From the NCBI GenBank assembly GCA_965216695.1, contig OZ244212.1, positions 620,001-684,000 on the forward strand: a stretch of 64,000 nt of DNA. Reading direction: 5' to 3'. Positions 25,716-36,000 of the stretch are shown piece by piece. The notes under the pieces were generated by a model that was not told the origin of the DNA, ran no database searches, and saw nothing but the letters and a program-made list of their open reading frames with translations. The translations under genes were made by a program, and so were the position numbers. The stretch comes from G965216695 sp965216695. Its GTDB lineage: Bacteria > Pseudomonadota > Gammaproteobacteria > Pseudomonadales > Azotimanducaceae. How positions within the stretch are numbered: the first letter of the stretch is position 1; each line of letters opens with the position of its first letter.

Positions 25716-25872
25716 CTCAACTCTTTAACAAACAGATACTTAACTTAGAAATATGGACCGATTTCTGCCCGTATGCTCACAATTCGGTTACAGGTCCGCC
25801 GTACGGCAGTTCGGCTGCAGCCGGCATAGTAACGGCTCTAAGGAGACACATAAATCAGGGCGGACAACAGCC

Positions 25873-26214
25873 ATGCCAAAACGGCTTCCACCGTTCGAAA
25901 AACTGCTGCATCTTGCGCGTACCGACCCGGACGCGCTCGAAGCGTTGCGCATTTCCATGACCCAGGACGTCATCCGGCGCGCATCATCGCCCGAGGCCAG
26001 GCGACGCTTGGAAGGGCTGCAATGCCGCATCGACCTCGAGCGGCGCCGCGCCAAGTCACCGCTGGGTGCAACCGTACGCATCTCCGAATTGATGGTCGAA
26101 GCGCTGGCCGACCTCAACCGCGCATTCCACCAGGAAACAGCCCCCGCTTACGGCCACGAGGAGTCCGACCCTCCGAACGACGACGCAAGGATTTTGCCCT
26201 TCCCCCGCGTATAA
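25873..26214 (+). CDS. DUF3135 family protein
   Basis: A 113-residue soluble protein. LPPFEKLLHLARTDPDALEALRISMTQDVIRRASSPEARRRLEGLQCRIDLERRRAKSPLGATVRISELM matches the gammaproteobacterial DUF3135 family, helical and highly charged, with no known function. The open frame extends to 25753, but the ATG at 25873 fits family N-termini. It lies 29 bases upstream of the Nudix gene and may be co-transcribed with it. Confidence 0.75.
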   Translation: MPKRLPPFEKLLHLARTDPDALEALRISMTQDVIRRASSPEARRRLEGLQCRIDLERRRAKSPLGATVRISELMVEALADLNRAFHQETAPAYGHEESDPPNDDARILPFPRV

Positions 26215-26243
26215 TTTCCCCAAACCGCAATCTGGACGAGGGG

Positions 26244-26786
26244 ATGAAGTTTTGCAGTCACTGCGGTGGCGCGGTGGCTCTACGCGTCCCGCACGGCGAC
26301 AATCGAGAACGCTTCGTGTGCGGCGCTTGCGACCGGATCCATTACCAGAATCCTCGCATCGTCGCTGGTTGCCTGGTAACCGAAGGCAGTCGAGTTCTAT
26401 TGTGCAGGCGTGCGATCGATCCCAGGTCCGGCTACTGGACCCTGCCCGCCGGCTTCTTAGAGAACGGCGAGTCGCTCGAAGCAGGCGCCGCGCGGGAGAC
26501 CCGCGAAGAAGCCTGCGCTGAAGTGAAGGTGCTGGGGCTATACACCACGTTCAGTCTGCCGCACATTTCGCAGGTCTACATGTTCTTTCGGGCGGAGCTA
26601 ACCGGAGGTGCGTTCGCAGCGGGTGAGGAGACGACCGAGGTTGCACTCGTAGAGCGCGCTGACATTCCCTGGGACCAACTCGCTTTTCCGGTAATCACGC
26701 GAACCCTCGAACACTACTACGACGATCTACCAAACCAAGAATTCAAAGTGCGTAGCGCCACGATCGACGTGCGAAAGCGGCGCTAG
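26244..26786 (+). CDS. Nudix hydrolase with N-terminal zinc ribbon
   Basis: A 180-residue protein. A four-cysteine zinc ribbon (CSHCGG at 4-9 and CGAC near 32) is followed by a Nudix box, GFLENGESLEAGAARETREEA (about 76-96), which matches G-x5-E-x7-R-E-U-x-E-E. This architecture resembles NADH pyrophosphatase-like and ADP-ribose pyrophosphatase-like Nudix enzymes; the substrate cannot be told from sequence. GAGGGG lies directly before the ATG at 26244. Confidence 0.88.
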   Translation: MKFCSHCGGAVALRVPHGDNRERFVCGACDRIHYQNPRIVAGCLVTEGSRVLLCRRAIDPRSGYWTLPAGFLENGESLEAGAARETREEACAEVKVLGLYTTFSLPHISQVYMFFRAELTGGAFAAGEETTEVALVERADIPWDQLAFPVITRTLEHYYDDLPNQEFKVRSATIDVRKRR

Positions 26787-26815
26787 ACAACGGACACACA
26801 AGGGGATACCCAGTC

Positions 26816-28348
26816 ATGCAGGACGTCATGGAAACCTTTCGAGAAAAGCGCGCGCAGGCACTCGCCGGCGGCGGCGAACACCGTGTGCAGCAGCAGCACC
26901 TCAAAGGCAAGCTCACCGCCCGCGAGCGCCTGAGCATTCTGCTCGATCCCGGGAGCTTCGAAGAGTGGGACATGTTCGTCGAACACCGCAGCACGGATTT
27001 CGGTATGGCCGAACAACGCATTCCCGGCGATGGGGTGATTACCGGCTACGGCACCGTAAACGGCCGGCTCGTGTTCGTGTTCAGCCAGGACTTCACGGTG
27101 TTCGGGGGTGCCCTGTCCGAGGCGCACGCGGAAAAAATCTGCAAGGTCATGGATCAGGCGATGAAGGTCGGCGCGCCGGTCATCGGACTCAACGACTCCG
27201 GCGGTGCCCGCATTCAGGAAGGCGTTGCGTCGCTCGGGGGCTACGCCGAGGTGTTCCAACGCAACGTTCTTGCGTCTGGCGTGGTGCCGCAGCTGTCCCT
27301 GGTTATGGGGCCCTGCGCTGGCGGGGCCGTGTATTCGCCCGCGATCACCGATTTCATCTTCATGGTGCGCGAATCGTCCTACATGTTCGTCACGGGACCC
27401 GACGTCGCAAAGACCGTCACGCACGAAGTCGTTACAGCCGAGGAACTGGGTGGCTCCACGGCGCACACCAAGAAGTCCGGCGTTGCAGACCTGGATTGCG
27501 AGAACGACATTGAAGCGCTGCTTACAACGCGTCGCTTTCTGGACTTTCTACCGCCGAACAACCGCGAAAAGCCGCCACGCTGGCCAACCGACGATCCGCT
27601 GGACAGAGAAGAACCATCGCTCGATACCCTGATCCCCAAGGATCCTGCCAAACCGTACGACATCAAGGAAGTGATCACCAAAGTAGCGGACGAGGGTGAC
27701 TTCTTCGAACTGCAGCCCAACTACGCGCAGAATCTGGTGATCGGCTTCATTCGTATCCAGGGAACATCGATCGGCGTCGTCGCCAACCAATCGCTGGTAC
27801 TTGCCGGCAGCCTCGATATCGACGCGTCCAGGAAAGGTGCGCGGTTCGTGCGATTCTGCGATGCATTCAACATACCCATTCTTACGTTCGTCGACGTAAC
27901 CGGCTTCATGCCCGGTACCGCGCAGGAACACGGCGGCATTATCAAGCAGGGCGCAAAGCTGCTGTACGCGTACGCGGAAGCGACCGTACCCAAGGTCACG
28001 CTCATCACACGCAAGGCTTACGGCGGTGCCTACGACGTGATGGCGTCGAAGCACCTGCGCGGCGACTCCAACTTCGCATGGCCGACCGCCGAAATCGCGG
28101 TGATGGGATCCAAGGGCGCGGTCGAGATCATCTTCCGCAAGGACCTGGGAGACGCAGAAAAAATTGCTGCGCGCACGGCCGAGTACCAGGAAAAATTCGC
28201 CAACCCGTTCATTGCTGCAAGCCGCGGTTATATAGACGAGGTGTTCATGCCGCGATTCACACGCGAGCGGATCGGGCGGGCATTCGCGATGCTGCGCAAC
28301 AAGCAGCTCGATAATCCCTGGCGCAAGCACGGCAACATACCGCTGTAA
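26816..28348 (+). CDS. pccB: Propionyl-CoA carboxylase beta subunit (carboxyltransferase)
   Basis: Transfers CO2 from carboxybiotin to propionyl-CoA, forming methylmalonyl-CoA. The 510-residue protein has the two crotonase-like carboxyltransferase halves: GALSEAHAEKICKVMDQAM... LNDSGGARIQEGV ... MGPCAGGAVYSPA in the N-half, and VDVTGFMPGTAQEHGGIIKQGAKLLYAY ... RKAYGGAYDVMASK in the C-half. This pattern is specific to PccB-type rather than AccD. It is followed 77 bases later by the alpha subunit. Confidence 0.95.
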   Translation: MQDVMETFREKRAQALAGGGEHRVQQQHLKGKLTARERLSILLDPGSFEEWDMFVEHRSTDFGMAEQRIPGDGVITGYGTVNGRLVFVFSQDFTVFGGALSEAHAEKICKVMDQAMKVGAPVIGLNDSGGARIQEGVASLGGYAEVFQRNVLASGVVPQLSLVMGPCAGGAVYSPAITDFIFMVRESSYMFVTGPDVAKTVTHEVVTAEELGGSTAHTKKSGVADLDCENDIEALLTTRRFLDFLPPNNREKPPRWPTDDPLDREEPSLDTLIPKDPAKPYDIKEVITKVADEGDFFELQPNYAQNLVIGFIRIQGTSIGVVANQSLVLAGSLDIDASRKGARFVRFCDAFNIPILTFVDVTGFMPGTAQEHGGIIKQGAKLLYAYAEATVPKVTLITRKAYGGAYDVMASKHLRGDSNFAWPTAEIAVMGSKGAVEIIFRKDLGDAEKIAARTAEYQEKFANPFIAASRGYIDEVFMPRFTRERIGRAFAMLRNKQLDNPWRKHGNIPL

Positions 28349-28425
28349 CCACGGGCCGCTACACGCACACGCCAAGCGACGCGACATTTACCAACGAGAA
28401 CAACGCGACTACCTGGGGCATAGAG

Positions 28426-30417
28426 ATGTTCGATAAAATTCTGATCGCCAACCGCGGCGAAATAGCCTGCCGAGTGATCAAGACGGCAAAGCGGATGGGA
28501 ATCGCCACCGTCGCTGTGTATTCAGACGCAGACAGCCAATCGCTGCACGTCCAGCTCGCAGATAAGGCAGTGCACATCGGCGCTCCCCCAGCCTCGGAGA
28601 GTTACCTGCGCGCCGATCGCATTGTTGCCGCCTGCCGGGAAACGGGCGCGCAGGCCGTCCACCCGGGATACGGTTTCCTGTCGGAAAATGGTGCGTTCCG
28701 GGATGCGCTGGACGACGCCGGTATCGTCTTCATCGGGCCCGGCCAGCACGCAATCGACGTAATGGGCGACAAGATCCGATCCAAACGGCTGGCCGAAGAA
28801 GCCAGCGTAAACGTCATCCCCGGGTACACAGACGTGATACGCGACGCCGATCACGCTGTTTCCATCGCACGCGAGATCGGTTACCCGGTGATGCTGAAGG
28901 CGAGCGCGGGCGGCGGCGGCAAAGGCATGCGCGTGGTCTGGAACGACGAGGAATGCGCCGACGGGTTCACGCGCGCAGCCAACGAAGCCCAGAGCAGCTT
29001 CGGCGATGACCGGGTATTTGCGGAGAAGTTCATCGAAGAACCTCGACACATCGAGATTCAGGTCCTTGCCGACGCGCACGGCAACGTCGTGTATCTGGGA
29101 GAACGGGAATGCTCGATTCAACGCAGGCATCAGAAAGTCGTGGAGGAAGCGCCCTCGCCGTTTCTCGACGAAGCCACCCGGACCGCAATGGGTGAGCAGG
29201 CCGTCGCGTTGGCCCGGGCCGTGGATTACCAATCCGCCGGTACGGTCGAGTTCATCGTGGATGCCAACCGCAACTTCTATTTCCTGGAAATGAACACGCG
29301 GCTTCAGGTGGAGCACCCGGTTACCGAACTGGTAACGGGATTGGACCTGGTGGAACAGATGATCCGAGTTGCAAACGGTGAACCGTTGAGGATCTCTCAG
29401 GCGGACGTAAAGCTGAATGGCTGGGCGCTCGAAACGCGCGTCTACGCCGAGGACCCACTACGAAACTTCCTGCCATCGATCGGTCGTCTGTCTGCGTATC
29501 AGCCGCCGCAGGAGACAGAGACTGTACGAGTGGACACCGGGATCGTCGAGGGTTCCGAGGTGAGCATGTTCTACGATCCGATGATCGCAAAGCTGATCAC
29601 GTACGGACCCGACCGCACTACCGCAATCGATCGCATGGCCAATGCGCTGGATGCTTACTACATCAAGGGCGTCTCGAACAACATTGCGTTTCTGAACGCA
29701 ATCGTTACGCACCCGAGGTTTATCGAAGGCCGGTTGACGACGAACTTCATTGACGAGGAATATCCCGACGGCTTCAACGCAAGCGACGTTCCGCAGGGCG
29801 ATCCACTGATGCTCGCTGCGCTCGCGGCCTATGTGCACGAGCGCTACGAACGCCGACGCGGCGAGATCTCGGGGCAGTTTGAGCGTCTGAAAGTCGACGA
29901 GGGCCCAAACCGCTGGACCGCTATCAGCGGCGCCAACCGATTTACGTTCGCAATCTCCGCCCGCTCCGCATCCGCGATGACCCTCGAAACCGATTCACGA
30001 TCGCTGACGATCGACAGCCAATGGCGCCTCGGGGACGCCGTGGTGTTCGCATACGTCGACGGCCAGGAAGTGTGCGCGCAGTGCGAGCGTACCGCTGGCG
30101 GCTACCGCCTTACCTCGAAGGGAAGCAGCGTAGATATCCTGATGCTGCGCCCCGATACCGCATCGCTCGTGGAGCACATGATCGAACGCGAACCACCCGA
30201 CCTCAGCAAGTTTCTGCTATCCCCGATGCCCGGGCTGCTGATCCGACTCGCCGTGAGTGAAGGCGACGAAGTGAAGGCCGGTGAGGAACTCGCCGTAGTG
30301 GAGGCCATGAAGATGGAAAACTCGCTGCGCGCCGCAGCCGATGGTGTCGTCGCGAAGGTCTTGGCCGAGGAAGGCGCGAGCCTGATGGTCGACGCGCCCA
30401 TACTCGAATTCGAGTAG
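28426..30417 (+). CDS. pccA: Propionyl-CoA carboxylase alpha subunit (biotin carboxylase + BCCP)
   Basis: A 663-residue, three-part protein. Biotin carboxylase (1-450) has KILIANRGEIACR, the ATP-grasp loop KASAGGGGKGMR, KVVEEAPSP and EMNTRLQVEHPVTE. A middle segment follows, then a C-terminal biotinyl domain with VVEAMKMEN (biotinylated lysine near residue 629). It supplies carboxybiotin to PccB encoded upstream. It converges with mce with only 15 bases between them. Confidence 0.95.
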   Translation: MFDKILIANRGEIACRVIKTAKRMGIATVAVYSDADSQSLHVQLADKAVHIGAPPASESYLRADRIVAACRETGAQAVHPGYGFLSENGAFRDALDDAGIVFIGPGQHAIDVMGDKIRSKRLAEEASVNVIPGYTDVIRDADHAVSIAREIGYPVMLKASAGGGGKGMRVVWNDEECADGFTRAANEAQSSFGDDRVFAEKFIEEPRHIEIQVLADAHGNVVYLGERECSIQRRHQKVVEEAPSPFLDEATRTAMGEQAVALARAVDYQSAGTVEFIVDANRNFYFLEMNTRLQVEHPVTELVTGLDLVEQMIRVANGEPLRISQADVKLNGWALETRVYAEDPLRNFLPSIGRLSAYQPPQETETVRVDTGIVEGSEVSMFYDPMIAKLITYGPDRTTAIDRMANALDAYYIKGVSNNIAFLNAIVTHPRFIEGRLTTNFIDEEYPDGFNASDVPQGDPLMLAALAAYVHERYERRRGEISGQFERLKVDEGPNRWTAISGANRFTFAISARSASAMTLETDSRSLTIDSQWRLGDAVVFAYVDGQEVCAQCERTAGGYRLTSKGSSVDILMLRPDTASLVEHMIEREPPDLSKFLLSPMPGLLIRLAVSEGDEVKAGEELAVVEAMKMENSLRAAADGVVAKVLAEEGASLMVDAPILEFE

Positions 30418-30432
30418 CGTGCCGGAAAGGGG

Positions 30433-30849
30433 CTACCCGGCGGGTGCCACCTCTTCCAGTTCGATCAGCGTGCCACAGAAATCCTTGGGGTGGAGGAACA
30501 CCACGGGCAGATCGTGAGCCCCCGGTTTCGGTATGCCATCGCCAAGCACTGTCGCGCCCTCTGCCTGCAGATGCTTGACCGCGGCGTGAATGTCGTCCAC
30601 TTCGTAGCAGACGTGGTGCACGCCGCCTTTACCGTTGCGGGACAGGAAATTGGCAACCGGCGAATCGTCACCAAGTGGGTGCAGAAGTTCAATCTTCGTG
30701 TTCGGGAGCTCGACGAACACCGTGGTGACACCGTGGGACGGTAACGGAACCGGCTCGGATACCTGGGCGCCGAGCATATCCCGATACATCGTACTGGCCG
30801 CGTCCAGGTCCGGCACCACGATGGCTACATGGTTCAATCGTCCGATCAT
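30433..30849 (-). CDS. mce: Methylmalonyl-CoA epimerase
   Basis: Interconverts (2R)- and (2S)-methylmalonyl-CoA. This 138-residue vicinal-oxygen-chelate protein has metal ligands in LNHVAIVVPDL (His near 7), KGGVHHVCYEVDD and GTLIELEE, as in the family. It sits 15 bases after the mutase gene on the same strand, which fixes the substrate. Confidence 0.94.
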   Translation of the reverse strand: MIGRLNHVAIVVPDLDAASTMYRDMLGAQVSEPVPLPSHGVTTVFVELPNTKIELLHPLGDDSPVANFLSRNGKGGVHHVCYEVDDIHAAVKHLQAEGATVLGDGIPKPGAHDLPVVFLHPKDFCGTLIELEEVAPAG

Positions 30850-30864
30850 AGTTTGTACTCGCTT

Positions 30865-33006
30865 TTATCGATTGCGTCCGGGGATGAGCTGCAGCACTTC
30901 GCTGGCTGCTTCCGGAATGTTGGTACCGGGACCGTATACCGCGGCCACCCCGGCGTCGTATAGGAACTGATAGTCCTTCTGCGGAATCACACCCCCGCAC
31001 ACCACCACGACGTCGTGCTTACCTTGTGCCTTCAGATTGTCAATCAGTTCGGGGACAAGGGTCTTGTGCCCGCCCGCAAGCGTCGACACACCCACTACGT
31101 GAACGTCCTGGCTGATCGCCTCCTCGGTCGCCTCAACCGGTGTCTGAAACAGATCCCCGACCACGACGTCGAAGCCGAAGTCGCCGAAAGCGTTCGCGAT
31201 CACTTTGGCACCACGATCGTGGCCATCCTGCCCCATCTTGGCCACAAAAATCTTCGGGCGCCGGCCCTCTAAGTCCGTGAAGACACGCACCTCTTTCTGC
31301 AACTGTTTAAAGGCATCGTCGTCCGCATACGCCTCCGCATACACGCCTGGCGTACGCTCCGCCGCAGCCTTGTAGCGGCCCCACGCCTTTTCGAGCGCTC
31401 CGCTGATCTCCCCAACGGTTGCGCGCTGGCGCGCAGCGTCGATGCTCAGTGCCAACAGATTGCCTTCTCCCGCCTCTGCGGCGCGCGTGAGTGCATTAAG
31501 CGTCTGGTCGACCGACGCCGCATCGCGCTTGCGGCGAATCTCTTCGAGCCGGCGAACCTGCGCCGCCAGCACACGGGTGTTGTCCACCTCCAGCACGTCC
31601 ACCGCGCCATCTTCGCCGTCTACCCGATACTTGTTGACGCCGACGATAACGTCTTCACCACGCTCTATGCGCGCCTGACGGCGAGCAGAGGCTTCCTCAA
31701 TACGCTTCTTCGGCATACCTGACATCACCGCCTTGGTCATACCACCCAACGCTTCGACTTCAGCGATTAACTCACGGGCCTCGCGCACGAGAGACGCGGT
31801 GAGAGACTCCACGTAGTAACTTCCCGCAAGCGGATCCACCGTGCGACAAATCTGCGACTCCTCAGCGAGAATGATCTGCGTGTTGCGCGCGATCCGCGCT
31901 GAGAACGGCGTCGGAAGCGCGATGGCTTCGTCGAACGCATTCGTGTGCAGGCTCTGCGTACCACCCAGTACCGCGGCCATAGCCTCGATGGTGGTGCGCA
32001 CGACGTTGTTGTACGGATCCTGCTCCTGCAGAGAGACCCCCGACGTCTGGCAGTGCGTGCGCAGCATGCTCGACGACGGGTTGCCGGGAGCGAACTGACT
32101 CATCAGCTCGTGCCAGAGAATGCGCGCGGCACGCAGCTTCGCCACCTCGAGGAAGAAATTCATGCCGACGCAAAAGAAAAACGAGAGACGCGGCGCGAAT
32201 TTGTCTACTTCCTGGCCCGTCGCAAGTGCCGCACGCACGTATTCCAGGCCATCCGCCAGCGTGAAGGCCAGTTCCTGCACCAGATTCGCTCCGGCTTCCT
32301 GCATGTGATAGCCCGAAATGGAGATCGAGTTGAACCTCGGCATGTGATCGGCCGTGTGCGAAATGATATCGGCGACAATTCGCATGCTCGGTTCTGGTGG
32401 GAAGATGTATGTGTTGCGCACCATGAACTCTTTGAGAATGTCGTTCTGGATGGTGCCGGCCAGTTGCGCGGGCGCAACGCCCTGCTCTTCGGCGGCGACG
32501 ATGTAGCCGGCCAGTACGGGCAGCACGGCTCCGTTCATCGTCATCGACACGGACATCTGATCCAACGGTATACCGTCGAACAGAATCTTCATGTCTTCAA
32601 CGCTGTCGATCGCTACGCCCGCCTTACCGACGTCGCCGACCACGCGAGGATGATCCGAGTCGTAACCCCGGTGCGTCGCCAGATCGAACGCGACCGACAA
32701 GCCTTTCTGACCCGCTTTCAGGTTCTCCCGGTAGAAGCGATTTGATTCCTCAGCGGTAGAGAAACCGGCGTATTGCCGAATGGTCCACGGCCGGTTGGCG
32801 TACATCGTTGCGCGCGGCCCCCGCACGAACGGTGCGAGGCCGGGCAGCGTATCGACGTTCTCCAGATCTTCAAGATCGGCCGAGGTATACAGCGGTTTCA
32901 CGACGATGCCTTCGGGCGTCGTCCAATCGAGGTCCTGGAGCGACCGCTCGCGCAGTTCCTTAGTGGCGAGTTGTTCCCACGCAGCTAATTCATTCGGTTC
33001 GATCAT
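30865..33006 (-). CDS. mcm: Methylmalonyl-CoA mutase
   Basis: B12-dependent rearrangement of (2R)-methylmalonyl-CoA to succinyl-CoA. The single-chain protein has 713 residues. A TIM-barrel substrate domain (RPWTIRQYAGFSTAEESN ... THRGYDSDHPRV ... NSISISGYHMQEAGA) is joined to a C-terminal cobalamin domain with DGHDRG (the His that ligands cobalt) and CGGVIPQKDY. Both halves are intact. No MeaB-type chaperone gene is adjacent. With mce, pccA and pccB it completes propionate to succinyl-CoA. Confidence 0.96.
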   Translation of the reverse strand: MIEPNELAAWEQLATKELRERSLQDLDWTTPEGIVVKPLYTSADLEDLENVDTLPGLAPFVRGPRATMYANRPWTIRQYAGFSTAEESNRFYRENLKAGQKGLSVAFDLATHRGYDSDHPRVVGDVGKAGVAIDSVEDMKILFDGIPLDQMSVSMTMNGAVLPVLAGYIVAAEEQGVAPAQLAGTIQNDILKEFMVRNTYIFPPEPSMRIVADIISHTADHMPRFNSISISGYHMQEAGANLVQELAFTLADGLEYVRAALATGQEVDKFAPRLSFFFCVGMNFFLEVAKLRAARILWHELMSQFAPGNPSSSMLRTHCQTSGVSLQEQDPYNNVVRTTIEAMAAVLGGTQSLHTNAFDEAIALPTPFSARIARNTQIILAEESQICRTVDPLAGSYYVESLTASLVREARELIAEVEALGGMTKAVMSGMPKKRIEEASARRQARIERGEDVIVGVNKYRVDGEDGAVDVLEVDNTRVLAAQVRRLEEIRRKRDAASVDQTLNALTRAAEAGEGNLLALSIDAARQRATVGEISGALEKAWGRYKAAAERTPGVYAEAYADDDAFKQLQKEVRVFTDLEGRRPKIFVAKMGQDGHDRGAKVIANAFGDFGFDVVVGDLFQTPVEATEEAISQDVHVVGVSTLAGGHKTLVPELIDNLKAQGKHDVVVVCGGVIPQKDYQFLYDAGVAAVYGPGTNIPEAASEVLQLIPGRNR

Positions 33007-33090
33007 GGCTCACTGGTCCTCTGGCAGACCCGCGAGTATATCAGGAGCCGCCGGTCCACCCGCGCCTACGCCTCCTATCCATGGGTTATG

Positions 33091-36000
33091 TTAGGCGAGC
33101 GCCACCCTCGCATTGCGGAAGAGGCGCAGCCAGGGTCCGTCGTCTCCCCACTGCGGATCTCGCCATGCATTCGTGCAGCCGCGGAACACGCGCTCCGGAT
33201 GCGGCATCACCGCAAACACCGTACCGCGTGCGTTGACGACGCCCGCAACACCCGCCGGCGCGCCGTTCGGGTTGTCGGGATACGTCTGTGCGGTTGCGTG
33301 ATCGGGAAGAACGTACTGCAACGGCACGCGGTGCGTGTCCAGGAGTTTCTCCAGGTCGTCAGCGCTGCCAAACTCGGCGCGGCCCTCGCCGTGGGCGACG
33401 GCCACCGGCAGCACGCTACCGCTCATGCCTTCAAGCCACGGACTGCTGCCCGCGTTAACGCGAACGAGCACCGTGCGCCCCTCGAACTGTTCCGAGCGGT
33501 TGCGCACGAACGCCGGCCAGCCGTCGGCGCCAGGGATGAGCGATGCCAACTGACTCAGCATCTGGCAGCCGTTGCAGACGCCGAGCGTCAACCGATCGGC
33601 AGCGAAGTACTCCGCAAACTGGTCCCGGAGCGCCCCATGGAAGAGCACGCTTTTGGCCCAGCCACCGCCGCCGCCCAGCACATCTCCATAGGAAAACCCG
33701 CCACATGCCACCAGTGCGGGGAAGTCGGCCAGTCGTACGCGGCCGGCGAGAAGATCGGTCATGTGTACGTCGACCGGTTCGAACCCGGCCGCATGAAATG
33801 CCGCGGCCATCTCGAGCTGACCATTGACACCCTGCTCGCGCAACACTGCGATCGTCGGACGCCCGGCCGACGCATATGGCGCAGTGACATCATCACCGGG
33901 ATCGAACGAGAGGGACGCGTGCAGGCCCGGATCAACGCGCCCGATCCGAGCCAGTTCCTCGTCCGCGCACTCAGGTGTGTCGCGCAAACGTTGCATGCGA
34001 TGGCTAACGCTGTGCCAGATCCGCTGCAGAGCCGTGCGGTCGCTCTCGAAACAGACGTCGCCCTGGGCGATCACGTCGATGCACTCGTTGTCGAGGGATG
34101 GACGGGCAATTGGCGCGCACCGGTCACGCCCATATGCATCGCACACCGCAGCAACGTCAGCGTCCGCCACCTGCACGATCGCGCCAAGCTCTTCTGAGAA
34201 TAGCGCCCCGAGTGGTTCCGCGTCGCCAATGTCTATCGACAGACCGACGCGCGACGCGAACGCCATTTCGAGCAGTGCGATCAATGCGCCACCATCCGAA
34301 CGGTCGTGGTACGCGAGCAGCTGCCCCTGCGCGAGCAACCGTTGAGTTGTACGGAAGAACGCCGCCAGCTCGGACGCTGCGTCTACGTCAGGCGGTGCAC
34401 CGCCATCGCGCAGATACACCTGTGCAAGCGTCGACTGTCCGAGGCGGTTGCGGCCGCCGCCGAGATCCACGAGCAGCAACTGGGAGTCTGCGCGACGAGC
34501 GAGTTCCGGCGTAACGCCTAAGCGTACATCCGCGGTCGGCGCAAACGCAGACGCAATGAGCGTCAACGGCGACTGCACTTCGTGGTCCTGCCAACGCGTG
34601 CGCATCGACAGGCTGTCTTTGCCTACCGGAATCGCAATGCCGAGTTCGACGCAGAGTTCCATGCCAACGGCGTGAACCGCGTCGAACAGCGCCTGCTCGT
34701 CCGCGTCCTCGCCCACGGCGGACATCCAGTTGGCCGACAAAACCACCCGGTCCAGATCGATGCCACCGGCCGCGCACAGGTTCGTCAGCGCCTCACCCAC
34801 CGCAAGGCGCGCAGAGGCCGCGGCGTCCAACGTCGCCACCGGCGCGCGTTCGCCCATTGCGAACGCCTCGCCAGCAAAGGTTCGGTAGCCCGCGGTCGTT
34901 ACTGCCACGTCCGCCACAGGCACCTGCCAGGGTCCGACCATCTGTTCGCGCGCCACCATGCCGGTAATACTTCGGTCGCCGATCGTTACCAGAAACTGCT
35001 TGCTCGCCACGGCCGGAAACCGCAGCACCCGCGAGACTGCGTCCGCGAGTTCGATACCGGTCAGATCGAGTTCGTGAGCCGCCGCGGCCGCCCGCGAGAA
35101 CGTCCGCGTCATCCTGGGTGGCTTACCGAACAGCACATCCAACGGGAGGTCTACCGGCCGATTGTCGAACCACGGGTCTTCCACGAGAAGATGTGGATCC
35201 GTCGTCGCCCGACCCACGACTGCATAGGGACAGCGTTCGCGCTCACACAGCGCCTCAAACACGTCGATCCTCGCGGCGTCGATCCCGAGCACATAGCGTT
35301 CCTGCGCTTCGTTGCACCAGATCTCACGCGGTGACATGCCGGTATCGGCGTTCGGCACGGCGCGCAGATCGAACCGACCGCCGCTGCCACCGTCTTTAAC
35401 GAGTTCCGGCAACGCGTTGGAAAGTCCGCCCGCTCCAACGTCGTGAATCAGACGAATGGGATTGGCGTCACCCAGCGCTGCACATCGGTCGATCACCTCC
35501 TGGCAGCGCCGTTGCATCTCGGGGTTGTCGCGCTGTACCGAGGCAAAATCCAGTTCCGCGGTGCTCTGGCCCGAGGCCATGCTCGAAGCGGCCCCGCCAC
35601 CCAGACCGATCAGCATCGCCGGACCCCCGAGCACTACGAGGTGCGTGCCGCTCGGCAGCGGTTGCGAGATAACGTGTTCGTCTCGAACATTGCCGATCCC
35701 GCCTGCGATCATCAGCGGCTTGTGGTATCCCCAACGATCGATCCCGACCTTCGTGCCGCGGCCGCGATCCAGTTCCATCGTGCGGAAGTAACCGGTCAAA
35801 CCGGGACGGCCGTACTCGTTGTTGAATCCGGCCGCGCCGATCGGACCTTCCAACATGATCGATAGCGGCGTCGCCATGTGTGCCGGCGAACACTCGTCCG
35901 GTTCCCACGGTTCCGGCGAGCCGGGAATCCGTAGGTGCGACGTGGTGTACCCGACGAGGCCCGCTTTGGGTTTGGAGCCGCGACCCACCGCCCCCTCGTC

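Noticed and set aside
33088..34197. 369-residue plus-strand frame opposite purL
   Set aside because: Antisense shadow of the amidotransferase domain of purL, with no recognisable protein features.
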